Shown in pieces: positions 17,000 to 25,730 of a DNA stretch of 64,000 nucleotides. Location: NCBI RefSeq assembly GCF_022627955.1, contig NZ_JABXGD010000003.1, positions 1 through 64,000 of the forward strand. The letters are read 5' to 3'. The stretch is from Microbacterium sp. C5A9 (GTDB lineage: Bacteria; Actinomycetota; Actinomycetes; Actinomycetales; Microbacteriaceae). Both the position numbers and the translations under genes were made by a program. Below the pieces are notes generated by a model that saw nothing but the letters and a program-made list of their open reading frames with translations, was not told where the DNA came from and did no database searches. Within the stretch, counting starts at the first letter, position 1. Every line of letters begins with the position of its first letter.

Positions 17000-18022
17000 A
17001 TGCTGTCGACCGTGAGCTCCTCCACCCGCCGTCGCAGCACCGTGCACGACGTGGCGCGCGTGGCCGGTGTGTCGCGCGGAACCGTCAGCCGCGTCATCAA
17101 CGGCGGCTACGTCTCGGATGCCGCGCGCACCGCCATCGAAGAGGCGATCCGCGAGGTCGGATACGTGCCGAACACCGCCGCGCAGAACCTCGTGCGTCAG
17201 CGCACGCAGGCCATCGCGTTCATCGTGCACGAGCCGCACGCGCTGTTCCTTGAGGACCCGAACATCGGCGCGATCATGCTGGGGACGAACGAGACCCTCT
17301 CGGAGGCCGACTACCAGATGGTGTGCCTGGTGGTGGACTCGGATCGCGACACCGAGCGCGTGGCGCGCTACCTCAACGGCGGATTCGTCGACGGGGCCGT
17401 GATCGTCTCCGCCCGCGCACAGGACCCCATCACCAAGGCCGTCATGCGCCTCGACCTGCCCGTCGCCTACGTCGGCCACCCGCCCGAGGTCGATGCCGCC
17501 TGGGTCGGCGTCGACAACCGCGGGGCCGCGCGCGCCGTGACCGAGCGTCTGCTCGCGACCGGCCGCACCAGGGTCGGCATGATCGCCGCCGCCCTCGACC
17601 GCGATTCGGGCACCGACCGACTCGCCGGGTTCACCGAGGCCCTCGGCACCGCCTTCGATCAGACCCTCGTCGAAGAGGTGCCGCTCTACTCGTACGCCGA
17701 CGGTGCCGCGGCGATGGCTCGTCTGCTCGAGCGCGTGCCCGACATCGACGGGGTGTTCGCCGCATCGGATGCCGTCGCCGCGGGCGCCATGTGGGCCCTG
17801 CGCGAAGCGGGGCGACGCGTGCCCGAGGACGTGGGCGTGGTCGGCTTCGACAACAGCAGCTGGGCCACCCGCACGACGCCGCAGCTGTCGACCGTCGACC
17901 AGCCCGCGCAGGGGCTCGGGGCCGCTGCCGCGGCATCGGTGCTCGCACAGCTGCGCGACGATCAGCGCCCGCGCGAGGGCATCATGCTGCCGACGCCCGT
18001 CGTCTGGAGGGACTCGGCCTGA
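17000..18022 (+). CDS. LacI/GalR family transcriptional regulator
   Basis: 340 residues. LacI-type HTH with hinge helix at about residues 13-60 (VHDVARVAGVSRGTVSRVINGG, quoted only in part here: DVARVAGVSRGTVSRV), then a periplasmic-binding-like effector domain containing GVDNRGAARAVTERLLATGR and VGFDNSSWA. The open frame begins at 16898, but the family N-terminus starts at ATG 17000 (alternative GTG 17012). It is divergent from the GH42 operon with two matching operators between, so it probably represses galactoside use until a sugar such as galactose or allolactose binds. Confidence 0.92.
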   Translation: MLSTVSSSTRRRSTVHDVARVAGVSRGTVSRVINGGYVSDAARTAIEEAIREVGYVPNTAAQNLVRQRTQAIAFIVHEPHALFLEDPNIGAIMLGTNETLSEADYQMVCLVVDSDRDTERVARYLNGGFVDGAVIVSARAQDPITKAVMRLDLPVAYVGHPPEVDAAWVGVDNRGAARAVTERLLATGRTRVGMIAAALDRDSGTDRLAGFTEALGTAFDQTLVEEVPLYSYADGAAAMARLLERVPDIDGVFAASDAVAAGAMWALREAGRRVPEDVGVVGFDNSSWATRTTPQLSTVDQPAQGLGAAAAASVLAQLRDDQRPREGIMLPTPVVWRDSA

Positions 18023-18064
18023 GGGAGTGCCGCTGAGCGCTCGGACCGGCGAGGCTCGCGTGTC

Positions 18065-18775
18065 TCAGGCACCCTCGACGGATGCCGCCTGGGCGCCCCT
18101 GCCCCAGCGGAACGGCGACACCGTCGGGTCGCCCGCGATCCAGAACCGCCACGGGAAAGCCTCGGTTCCGGCGACGCCGGCGACACCGACCCTCGGCCCG
18201 GTCGCGACATCGCGCACCGGGTCGTCCCGCAGCCACAGCTCGGCGCGCGCTCCCGCGAACTCCTCGCCGGCGACCGCGTCGATCCCGTCGTGGATCGGAT
18301 GCCGCAGCCCCGAGGCCTGACCGAATCGGCCCGGCCCGCGGGCCAGATCGCGCACCGCCGTCGCCCGGAGAGGCGGCGTGGCACCGCGGCGCACCGCCAC
18401 CGCATCCAGCCCGCCGACGACCTCCCCCGCGCGCATCAGGATTCCGCCGGCCTGCCCTTCGGGCCCGCAGACGACGTTCACGCACGAATGGATGCCGTGG
18501 CTCAGGTACACGTACAGGTGCCCCGGCTCGCCCCACATCGTCGCGTTGCGCGCCGTGCGGCCCATCCGCGCGTGCGAACCCGGATCGGCCAGCGGTCCTG
18601 TGCCGTGCCCGTGATACGCCTCGACCTCGGTCAGCCGCAGGCGCACCTCGGAGGCGAGGCCCCCGGAGTCCGGCACGACCGTGCGCAGCTCGGCCCCGAG
18701 CAGCAGAGGAGCGACATCGACGGCCAGGCCGCTGAGCTCGGCACGGGTGGCGCGGTGCAGCGCATCCGTCGACAT
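18065..18775 (-). CDS. DNA-3-methyladenine glycosylase (AAG/MPG family)
   Basis: 236 residues, the usual length. Motifs include RLTEVEAYHG (catalytic Glu region), GRTARNATMWGEPGHLYVYLSHGIH (seen as RTARNATMWGEPG and YVYLSHGIHSC) and ARGPGRFGQA. It removes alkylated purines from DNA to start base-excision repair. Start ATG at 18775, 5 bases after the stop of the preceding gene, so it is probably the last gene of the zinc-uptake run; the ribosome site is poor. Convergent with the LacI gene. Confidence 0.93.
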   Translation of the reverse strand: MSTDALHRATRAELSGLAVDVAPLLLGAELRTVVPDSGGLASEVRLRLTEVEAYHGHGTGPLADPGSHARMGRTARNATMWGEPGHLYVYLSHGIHSCVNVVCGPEGQAGGILMRAGEVVGGLDAVAVRRGATPPLRATAVRDLARGPGRFGQASGLRHPIHDGIDAVAGEEFAGARAELWLRDDPVRDVATGPRVGVAGVAGTEAFPWRFWIAGDPTVSPFRWGRGAQAASVEGA

Positions 18776-18780
18776 GGCGT

Positions 18781-20544
18781 CTAGAACTGCGGCGCCGTCT
18801 GGCACCATGACGCGTCGAACCCGGTGAGCGCGACCAGCTCGTCGCCGGTGCGCAGATCGATCAGATGCATCTCCATGTTCTCGGGCAGTGGGAGAAGCAT
18901 CTGGTCGTACGGGTTGTCCGCGAGATCGGGCGCGATCACGACCGCCGCGTACTGGCCGCTGGGCGAGGCGCACGCCTGCAGGATCGAATCGGTCGAACCG
19001 ACCTCGACCAGGGGCGTCGCCGCCCCCTCGTCATTGACCTTGATGATCGCCTGGCCGTTCGGGACGCCGCTCTCGTTGCGCGCGACGACGTGGCGCAGGG
19101 TCCCGCCGGGGAACGGCGTGATCGTGGTGGCTGTGCCGTAGTCGGGCGACGATGCCGCGAGGGGCTGCTCCGATCCGTCGGCGAGGTTGAGTTCGACGAC
19201 CGAGCCGTCGAGGCGCTCGACGATCGCCGTGTACGTGCCGCGGCTGATTCCCTGGATGGTCGTCGCGAGTCCGAGGGACTGCACACCGGCATCCGTCGAC
19301 CGGTCGACCAGCGACAGGGCGCCGTCGAAGTCGATGAACAGCACGGCGGCGCTGTCGGGCACGAACTGCCAGACGAAGATGTTCGCCTCCGTGCCGCCGA
19401 CCTCGGTGATCACGGGCTCGTCATCGCCGCTGAGCGACTGGGTGACGAGCACGCTCGCGCGCCCCTCGGTGTCGCTGAGCTCCTTGTCGGAGTAGCTGTA
19501 GCCGACGTAGCCGCCGCGCTCCGAGACCTGGATCGCACCGACATACCCCTCGCCGGGCAGCGTCAGCTCACGCTGCTCGGAGCCGTCGCGGTTCATGACG
19601 AGCAGCTTCGAGCCGTCGTCCTCCTCGATCGAGACGACGAGCTGCGTCGACGTCGCCCGGAAGTCGTTGATCTTGTCGGCGGAGAACACCGCCACGGCCT
19701 TCTCGCCCGTGAGGTCGGTGCGGAAGATCGAGTCCTCACCGTCGACGTCGCGCCGCAGCAGGAAGATGTTCGACGCGGGAGTCGTGAAGGCCTGGGTCAG
19801 CGTCGCCGACGGACCTCCCCCCGCGCCCTGCACGTCGGCGATGCTCACGGTGTACTTCGTGTCGTCGTCGAGCGGGACCGTGAAGCGGATGCCGATGCCG
19901 CGGCCCGCCGCATCGAGCGTGAACGGCACCGCGGGCTCGACCGTGACCTGAGACTCGTCGATCGCCGTGAGCGACTGATTGGCCGTGAGGATCATGCGGC
20001 TGCCCGACGACTCGATCGCCTGCGCCGGATCGACCTGCACCTCGGTGATGCGGGGCCCCTGCGTGAGGCTGACCACCCCGAGGCCCGCGCCGACCAGCAC
20101 GAGGATGCCGAGCACCGCGCCGAGCGCGAGGATGAACCGGCGGTCGCGGGGAGCAGCGGGCTCACCAGCGGTCGTCGAGCGAGCCGCCGGTGGGACGAGA
20201 TGCGGGTCCGACTCGGGAGCGGGGTCTTGCGGAACGGAGTGCGTTTCGTCTCGGTCGGCTCCGCCGTCCTCGCTCAACGACCGGGGGGAAGCCGGCTCCC
20301 CCTCGGTCGTTGAGCGAGCCGCAGGCGAGACGAAACGCGGGTCCGACTCCGGAGCGGGGTCTCGCGGGACGAAGCGCGTTTCGTCTCGGTCGGCTCCGCC
20401 GACCTCGCTCGACGACCGGGAATCATTGTCGGCTCCGCCGACCTCGCTCGACGACCGGGCTGCGGCCGCTTCGCGGGCAGCGCGCATCTCGGCGCGCGTG
20501 CGGGGGACGGCCGGCGTCTCGGGACGCTCGTCGTCAGTACTCAT
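18781..20544 (-). CDS. membrane-anchored beta-propeller protein with repeat-derived N-terminus
   Basis: 587 residues. Residues 31-130 are hydrophilic and low-complexity and coincide with copies of a dispersed nucleotide repeat in both orientations. One membrane helix follows at 137-160, then an Ig-like region (about 165-270) and a TolB/WD-like propeller (270-580) with repeating blocks such as GSKLLVMNRDGSEQREL. The large C-terminal part should be extracytoplasmic. It starts with ATG overlapping the end of the TIGR03943 gene by 11 bases, so it belongs to the zinc run. Function unknown; a metal-linked envelope role is only suggested by context. Confidence 0.75.
   Translation of the reverse strand: MSTDDERPETPAVPRTRAEMRAAREAAAARSSSEVGGADNDSRSSSEVGGADRDETRFVPRDPAPESDPRFVSPAARSTTEGEPASPRSLSEDGGADRDETHSVPQDPAPESDPHLVPPAARSTTAGEPAAPRDRRFILALGAVLGILVLVGAGLGVVSLTQGPRITEVQVDPAQAIESSGSRMILTANQSLTAIDESQVTVEPAVPFTLDAAGRGIGIRFTVPLDDDTKYTVSIADVQGAGGGPSATLTQAFTTPASNIFLLRRDVDGEDSIFRTDLTGEKAVAVFSADKINDFRATSTQLVVSIEEDDGSKLLVMNRDGSEQRELTLPGEGYVGAIQVSERGGYVGYSYSDKELSDTEGRASVLVTQSLSGDDEPVITEVGGTEANIFVWQFVPDSAAVLFIDFDGALSLVDRSTDAGVQSLGLATTIQGISRGTYTAIVERLDGSVVELNLADGSEQPLAASSPDYGTATTITPFPGGTLRHVVARNESGVPNGQAIIKVNDEGAATPLVEVGSTDSILQACASPSGQYAAVVIAPDLADNPYDQMLLPLPENMEMHLIDLRTGDELVALTGFDASWCQTAPQF
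20170..20459. repeat. five copies of a dispersed repeat inside a coding region
   Basis: Copies related to GGTCGTTGAGCGAG...GAGACGAAACG lie at about 20170-20205 (+), 20237-20284 (-), 20303-20340 (+), 20374-20420 (-) and 20429-20459 (-). All keep the reading frame of the beta-propeller gene. A sixth, inverted pair is intergenic at 25656-25728. Confidence 0.8.
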
Positions 20545-21352
20545 ACGGGTCCCCGGGCTCGTCGATCGCCGTGACCGAGGTCGGGTCGACGTGCAGTGCG
20601 CCGTCGGCATCCGCCTTGACCGTGCCCTCGACCTCGACCCACTGGCCCGTCGAGAACTCACCGGCATCGATCGTGACCGGCACCGTGGCCGGCTGCGCGT
20701 CGATCACGCAGTGCGTGATGACCATGCGCGTGAGGTTCACGCCGTCGCCGTCGGTCGGCGTGACGAACCCGGTCAGCGTGACCGTCTTGCCGTCGTACGC
20801 CGAGGTGTTCGTGGCCGTGGCGAAGACGCTGGCCCAGTCGCCGACGCCGAACGTGGCGGTGTCGGCGACGCCGAGCGTCACGTCGTCGGCACCCGCGAAG
20901 AGCGCGGTCTGCTCCCCGACGCGCGACATCGCGAGCTCGACCGACAGCGACGCGGGGGGCAGCACGAGAGCCGCGACGACCACGCCCGAGGCGACGACGC
21001 CTCCGGTCACGGTGCCCGCGAGCGCCAGGGTGCGACGGCGCGCCGACGGAGCATCCCCGTGCTCGCCGGTGTCGTGGCTCGCCCCGTGATCATGGCCGTG
21101 ACCGTGGTCATGCCCGTGATCGCCTTCGGAGCCGAGGGGCAGCGTGCACGACCAGATCGCTCCGGCGAGGGTCACCACCGCCGCCGCGCAGGCGAACCAC
21201 ACCGACTCGGGGCTGATGTAGAGCGTGAGGCGGCCGGTGACGCCCAGGCCGAGGGTCACGACGGCGACGACCGTGGCGAGACCGATGCCCAGCCAGCGGC
21301 TGCCGACAGCGCGGCGGCGCGCCGAGCGCTCTGCCGTCGAGGAGTCAGACAA
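20534..21352 (-). CDS. TIGR03943/YcgQ-like membrane protein, His-rich
   Basis: 272 residues. Three membrane helices (about 21-40, 50-68 and 108-128), a His-rich cytoplasmic or exposed loop at 79-98 (repeated HGHDHG), and a C-terminal domain typical of TIGR03943/DUF1980 proteins with VTLTGFV and ITHCVIDAQP. It is the usual partner of the DUF318 permease located immediately upstream. Start is TTG at 21352, overlapping the permease stop by 8 bases. In a Zur-type operon, a role in zinc handling is likely; the exact reaction is not known. Confidence 0.82.
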   Translation of the reverse strand: MSDSSTAERSARRRAVGSRWLGIGLATVVAVVTLGLGVTGRLTLYISPESVWFACAAAVVTLAGAIWSCTLPLGSEGDHGHDHGHGHDHGASHDTGEHGDAPSARRRTLALAGTVTGGVVASGVVVAALVLPPASLSVELAMSRVGEQTALFAGADDVTLGVADTATFGVGDWASVFATATNTSAYDGKTVTLTGFVTPTDGDGVNLTRMVITHCVIDAQPATVPVTIDAGEFSTGQWVEVEGTVKADADGALHVDPTSVTAIDEPGDPYEY

Positions 21353-22391
21353 GGACGTTCACCCCGATCCCGATCACGAAGGCCGCCAGCACGACCACAC
21401 CCACGATGCCCGCGAGCGTGCGGGTCGTGAAGGTCGTGCGCATCAGGGCGAGCATCTTGACGTCGACGAGGGGTCCCACGAGCAGGAAGGCGACCAGTGC
21501 CCCCGACGAGAACGTCGAGGCGAACGACAGCGCGAAGAACGCATCGACGTTCGAGCAGATCGCGACGGTCATCGCGAGGGCCATCATCGCCACGATCGAC
21601 AGCACGGGGTTCGAGCCGATGGCCAGCAGGAGGTCGCGCGGGATCAGCACCTGCACGGCGCCCGCCAGCGCCGAGCCGATGATCAGTGCGGGCATGACCG
21701 CGCGCAGCTCGACGAGGAACTGCGTGAGACTGCGGCGCACCGGGGTGCCCGGCTCGTGGGTGACCCGATCGCACGTGTCGATGAACCGCTGCGTGAGCAG
21801 GGAGTCGGGCGAGGGGTGACGGCTGTAGATCCAGCCGATCAGGTTCGCGATCAGGTAGCCGCCGATGAGACGGGCGACGAGGATGCCGTCGTCGAAGCCG
21901 AACGCCGCGTGCGTGGTGAGGATCACGATCGGGTTGACGATCGGCGCCGCGATCAGGAAGGTCAGCGCCTCGGCCGGAGCGAGTCCGCGCATCATCAGAC
22001 CTCGGGCGAACGGCACGTTGCCGCACTCGCACACCGGGATCAGCATGCCCAGCAGCGACAGCACCGCACGGCGGGCCCACGCCCGCTTCGGCAGCCAGCG
22101 ATGGATGACGTCGGCCGGCAGCCACACCTGCACCACGATCGACAGCAGCACGCCCAGGATCACGAACGGCAGCGCCTCGATGAGCACGCTGAGGGCGAGG
22201 GTGAGACCGTCCTGCGCCCTGTCTGGCAGGCTCGCGGTGAACAGCGTGGGCAGGAACCGATCGATCAGGAAGAGCGCGGCGACGATCGCGGCCCCGATGC
22301 CCACGCCGATCCACGGCGAGCGCGGCGGGCGAGCGGGCGTGCGGTGGGAACCGTGCGCATGGCCCGGCCGCGTCGTGGCCTGGGCGGTCAC
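21345..22391 (-). CDS. DUF318/ArsP-like permease (YcgR-like)
   Basis: 348 residues with about eight or nine membrane helices. The signature IPVCECGNVPFARG (Cys-x-Cys) and the related second-half VAICSNVDAFFA mark the permease DUF318/ArsP superfamily. Start is GTG at 22391, overlapping the zur stop (GTGA); an upstream extension in the open frame is antisense to nothing functional and overlaps zur. It is paired with the TIGR03943 protein. Probably moves a metal-related solute; the direction and substrate are not known. Confidence 0.85.
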   Translation of the reverse strand: MTAQATTRPGHAHGSHRTPARPPRSPWIGVGIGAAIVAALFLIDRFLPTLFTASLPDRAQDGLTLALSVLIEALPFVILGVLLSIVVQVWLPADVIHRWLPKRAWARRAVLSLLGMLIPVCECGNVPFARGLMMRGLAPAEALTFLIAAPIVNPIVILTTHAAFGFDDGILVARLIGGYLIANLIGWIYSRHPSPDSLLTQRFIDTCDRVTHEPGTPVRRSLTQFLVELRAVMPALIIGSALAGAVQVLIPRDLLLAIGSNPVLSIVAMMALAMTVAICSNVDAFFALSFASTFSSGALVAFLLVGPLVDVKMLALMRTTFTTRTLAGIVGVVVLAAFVIGIGVNVLV

Positions 22392-22804
22392 GCGTTCGCT
22401 GCCTCTTCTGCGTCGCGCTTGTTCGTGCACGGGGCGCACAGTCCGAAGATGTCGACGACGTGCGCGGCATCCGTGAAGCCGTGCAGGGCCGCGGTGCGGT
22501 GCGCCCACTGCTCGACGTCGGTCGCCTCGATCTCGACGGTCAGTCCGCAGTTGCGGCAGATCAGGTGGTGGTGGTGGCCCTGCGTCGTGCAGGCACGGTA
22601 GAGGGCTTCACCCTCAGGGCTCTGCAGCGAGTCGGCGTCTCCCGACGAGGCGAGTCCGGCGAGCGCGCGGTACACGGTGGCCAGGCCGATGCCGGTGTTC
22701 TCGTCACGGAGCGCGGCATGCAGACTCTGCGCGCTGACGAAGCCGCGCGCATCGGCGAGGGCTTCGCGCACGCGTTCGCGCTGCCAGGTGTTCCGTTGAG
22801 CCAT
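22388..22804 (-). CDS. zur: Fur-family zinc uptake regulator
   Basis: 138 residues. Winged-helix domain at about 5-70 (STVYRAL-type helix LATVYRALAGL at 41-51), the metal-binding HHHH at 77-80, and structural zinc cysteines CRNC (83, 86) and CAPC (123, 126). It binds Zur boxes when zinc is plentiful. Encoded within the zinc transporter run, 44 bases after znuB, with its own leaderless-type TAGAAT box. Named zur because of context with znuABC and the Zur box at 25630-25644. Confidence 0.9.
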   Translation of the reverse strand: MAQRNTWQRERVREALADARGFVSAQSLHAALRDENTGIGLATVYRALAGLASSGDADSLQSPEGEALYRACTTQGHHHHLICRNCGLTVEIEATDVEQWAHRTAALHGFTDAAHVVDIFGLCAPCTNKRDAEEAANA

Positions 22805-22811
22805 ACCGACG

Positions 22812-22817
22812 ATTCTA
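22812..22817 (-). promoter_or_regulatory. internal leaderless promoter of zur
   Basis: TAGAAT on the minus strand lies 7 bases before the ATG at 22804. It could keep a basal level of repressor. Confidence 0.5.
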
Positions 22818-22848
22818 GGCGCGTCGCCCTTGTCAGGCCCTGGGAAGA

Positions 22849-23727
22849 TCAGACGCGCACGCGGCGCACTCCGCCGCGTGCGCGCTGCACGATCCAGCAC
22901 ACGACGTAGATGGTGAACGACAGCGTCGTGATGTACGGGCTCACCGGCAGCGTGCCCGCGAGGGCGAGCAGGATGCCGCCGACGGCCGACACGAAGCCGA
23001 ACAGCGCTGCGAGCAGCGGCACGGCCACGGGCCCTGCGGTCACTCGCATCGCCGCGGCCGCGGGCGTGACCAGCAGCGCCATCACGAGCAGCGCGCCGAT
23101 GATGTGCACGCTCACCGCGACGATCAGGCCGAGCAGCACCATGAACAGCAGGCTCACCGCCCGGGTGGGCACGCCGCGGGCGGCGGCCGACTCGGGGTCG
23201 AGCGAGTCGAAGCGCAGCGGGTTCCACATGAGCAGCAGTCCGAGCAGCACGACGAGGCTGATGCCGAGCAGCCAGCCGAGGTCGGGGCTCGACACCGAGA
23301 CGATCTGGCCGGTCAGCAGGCTGAACCGGTTGGCGCTGCGCCCGTCGTACAGCGAGAGGAACAGGATGCCGAGGCCCAGACCGAAGGGCATCAGCACCCC
23401 GACGATCGAGTTGCGGTCACGCGCCTTGGCGCCGAGCACTCCGATCAGGATCGCCGCGACGAGCGCCCCGCCGAGCGATCCGACCACGACGCTGCCGCCG
23501 AACAGCAGCGCTGCTGCGGCGCCCGCGAACGACAGCTCACTGACCCCGTGCACGGCGAACGCCAGATCACGCTGCATCACGAAGACGCCGATCAGGCCGC
23601 CGACGATGCCGAGCACAGCGCCGGCGATGATCGAGTTGGCGAGCAGGGCGACCAGCTCGCCGTAGTCCTGGAACGAGAAGACGTCGCTCCAGTCGACCGC
23701 GCCGACGATTCCGGTGACCGGGTTCAT
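22849..23727 (-). CDS. znuB: zinc ABC transporter permease
   Basis: 292 residues, ABC-3 family with about eight or nine membrane helices. Typical blocks are RDLAFAVHGVSELSFAGAAA and VGALLVMALLVTPAAAA-like IIGALLVMALLVTPAAAAMR (in part). Start ATG overlaps the ATPase stop (ATGA). It forms the Zn/Mn channel with the ATPase and binding protein of this operon. Confidence 0.93.
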   Translation of the reverse strand: MNPVTGIVGAVDWSDVFSFQDYGELVALLANSIIAGAVLGIVGGLIGVFVMQRDLAFAVHGVSELSFAGAAAALLFGGSVVVGSLGGALVAAILIGVLGAKARDRNSIVGVLMPFGLGLGILFLSLYDGRSANRFSLLTGQIVSVSSPDLGWLLGISLVVLLGLLLMWNPLRFDSLDPESAAARGVPTRAVSLLFMVLLGLIVAVSVHIIGALLVMALLVTPAAAAMRVTAGPVAVPLLAALFGFVSAVGGILLALAGTLPVSPYITTLSFTIYVVCWIVQRARGGVRRVRV

Positions 23728-24599
23728 GCGGCTCCTCCGTGGTCGTGGTCGTGCGCGTGCTCGTGGTGGGGCTCGGCATCGGGCACTCCGACGACGACCA
23801 GTCGGTCGCCTGCCCGCAGCACGAACACCGGGGTTCCGTAGAGCTCGGTGAGGACTCGCGTCTGCAGCACCTCTTCGGGGGTGCCGAGCACGAAGCGCCC
23901 GCCGGCGATGTACAGGATGCGGTCGACGCGTCCCAGGATCGGGTTCACGTCATGCGTGACGAACAGCACCGCCGCGTGGCGCTCACGGCGCTGGCGGTCG
24001 ATGATGTCGGTGACGGCGACCTGGTTCGCGAGGTCGAGGTTCGACAGCGGCTCGTCGCACAGCAGCAGCGACGGCTCGTCGGCGAGCGCCTGGCCGACCC
24101 GGAGCCGCTGCTGCTCGCCGCCCGAGAGGAGTCCCACGCGGCGGTCGGCATAGTGGGCGGCTCCCACCGAGGCGAGCAGCTGATCGACCTTCGCACGGTC
24201 GCCGCGGTGCGGGATCGGGAAGCCGAACCGGCTGCCCTGCACGCCGAGGGCCACCAGGTCGCGGGCGCGCATGCTCGTGTCGGGCGCGAGCGAACGCTGC
24301 TGCGGGATGTAGCCGATGCGCCGGTTCCCCTTGCGCACCGGCTCGCCGTCGACCTCGATCGATCCGGCAGACAGCGGCTGCAGGCCCAGGATGCTGCGCA
24401 GCAGTGTGGTCTTGCCCGACCCGGACGGTCCGAGCACGGCGATGAACTCGCCGGGGTCGACCGTCAGATCCAGGCCCGACCAGAGTTCACGGTCACCGCG
24501 ACGGAGGGCGGCGCCGCGAACGGTGAGGACGGGCCGACTGCCGTCGGGACGCTGCCCGCCGTCGGTGGGTTCCTGAGCCGGGGGAACGGCCCCGCTCAC
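23724..24599 (-). CDS. znuC: zinc ABC transporter ATP-binding protein
   Basis: 291 residues. Walker A GPSGSGKTT at 57-65, ABC signature LLSGGEQQRLRVGQAL (LSGGE), Walker B LLLCDEPLSNLD and an H-loop in VTHDVN. A His-containing tail (HHEHAHDHDHGG) at the C-terminus suggests metal sensing or buffering. Start GTG at 24599 overlaps the znuA stop (GTGA). It powers zinc import through ZnuB. Confidence 0.94.
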   Translation of the reverse strand: MSGAVPPAQEPTDGGQRPDGSRPVLTVRGAALRRGDRELWSGLDLTVDPGEFIAVLGPSGSGKTTLLRSILGLQPLSAGSIEVDGEPVRKGNRRIGYIPQQRSLAPDTSMRARDLVALGVQGSRFGFPIPHRGDRAKVDQLLASVGAAHYADRRVGLLSGGEQQRLRVGQALADEPSLLLCDEPLSNLDLANQVAVTDIIDRQRRERHAAVLFVTHDVNPILGRVDRILYIAGGRFVLGTPEEVLQTRVLTELYGTPVFVLRAGDRLVVVGVPDAEPHHEHAHDHDHGGAA

Positions 24600-25609
24600 G
24601 ACTGGAGGGCGTCGGCGAGGCTCTGGATCGCGTCACTCATCCACTCAGAGTACGACGATCCGTCGGGGAGCAGCTCCGTGAACGCGACGACGGGGATGCC
24701 GGCGTCCGTCGCGGCGTCCTCGACACGCTGCGTCTCGGCGCCGCCCGTCTGCGCGTTGGTGAGCACGGCCGTGACCTCGCCGCCCTCGATCTCCTGCAGC
24801 GTGGCGAGCAGCGTCGCCGGTGCGACATCGGTTCCCTCTTCGACGGATTCGGCGAAGCCCTCGGGGGTGACGTCGGTGAGCCCGGCCGCCGTGGCGATGT
24901 ACCCGGGGAGCGGCTCGGTGATGATGACCTTCGCTCCGGCGGCATCCGTCTTGAGCGTCTCGAGGTCGGCTTCGAAGCCCTCGAGGTCTGCGGTGATCTT
25001 CTCGGCGTTGGCGGTGAAGTCGGCCGCGCCGTCGGGGTCGATCGCCGAGAGCTCGTCGGCGATGGCCTCGACCACGTGCACCATCGTGTGCGGGTCGAAC
25101 CAGACGTGCTCGTTGAAGCCCTCGATGTGGTCGTGGCCCTCGTGGCCCTCTTCGCCGTCGGCGTGCTCGTGGTCGTGCGCCTCGTCTGCGGCGTGGTCTT
25201 CCTCGGTGGCGCTCTCGTCGTCGGAGTGGCCCTCGTTGCCCGGGTAGTCGTGCGACGACTCGACGGCCGTCACCACGTGCACGTCGCCGGCATCCTGCAG
25301 CAGCGTGTCGATGAACGCGTCGTAGCCGCCCCCGTTCTCGATCACGAGATCCGCGTCCCTGACGGTCAGGCGGTCGCGGGCGGACGCCTCGTACGAGTGC
25401 GGGTCCTGCGAGGCCGAGGTGATGATCGACTGCACGTCGACACGGTCGCCGCCGATCTGCGCGGCGAGCGAGCCGTAGACGTTGGTGCTCGCCACGACCT
25501 GGATCGTGCCGTCGGCATCGCCCTCCCCCGCGGCCGGAGTCGAGGAGCATCCGGCGAGCGCGAGAGCGGCGGCGGACACGACGGCGAGGGCGAGGACGGG
25601 CTTCTTCAT
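24596..25609 (-). CDS. znuA: zinc-binding lipoprotein of the ABC transporter
   Basis: 337 residues, cluster A-I (ZnuA/TroA) type. Lipobox ALAGC with Cys21. It contains the metal-binding SQDPHSYEAS region, a His/Asp/Glu-rich loop at about 120-160 (several HDHEH and EGHEGHDH runs), and NEHVWFDPHTM with further ligands. The loop is a hallmark of zinc-selective proteins. Start ATG at 25609 with GGAGCA. A Zur box ends 21 bases upstream of the start, so it is probably repressed under zinc-replete conditions. First gene of the long run down to aag. Confidence 0.94.
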   Translation of the reverse strand: MKKPVLALAVVSAAALALAGCSSTPAAGEGDADGTIQVVASTNVYGSLAAQIGGDRVDVQSIITSASQDPHSYEASARDRLTVRDADLVIENGGGYDAFIDTLLQDAGDVHVVTAVESSHDYPGNEGHSDDESATEEDHAADEAHDHEHADGEEGHEGHDHIEGFNEHVWFDPHTMVHVVEAIADELSAIDPDGAADFTANAEKITADLEGFEADLETLKTDAAGAKVIITEPLPGYIATAAGLTDVTPEGFAESVEEGTDVAPATLLATLQEIEGGEVTAVLTNAQTGGAETQRVEDAATDAGIPVVAFTELLPDGSSYSEWMSDAIQSLADALQS

Positions 25610-25629
25610 TGCTCCAGTGTACGAGCTAA

Positions 25630-25644
25630 TGAGAACCATTATCA
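25630..25644 (-). promoter_or_regulatory. Zur box
   Basis: On the minus strand TGATAATGGTTCTCA, a 15-bp imperfect palindrome that matches the actinobacterial Zur consensus (TGATAAT core with inverted half). It sits just upstream of znuA. Confidence 0.85.
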
Positions 25645-25655
25645 AATCGGACATG

Positions 25656-25728
25656 TCGTCTCGCCGCGCTCGCTCGACGACCGGAAACCCCGGTCGTCGA
25701 GCGAGGAGCGCGGCGACGAGACGAAACG
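25656..25728. repeat. inverted pair of the dispersed repeat, hairpin
   Basis: Two copies of the GGTCGTCGAGCGAG...ACGAAACG family in opposite orientation, separated by about 5 bases, form a long imperfect hairpin between znuA and the GH13 gene. It may terminate the GH13 message. Confidence 0.75.
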
Positions 25729-25730
25729 CG

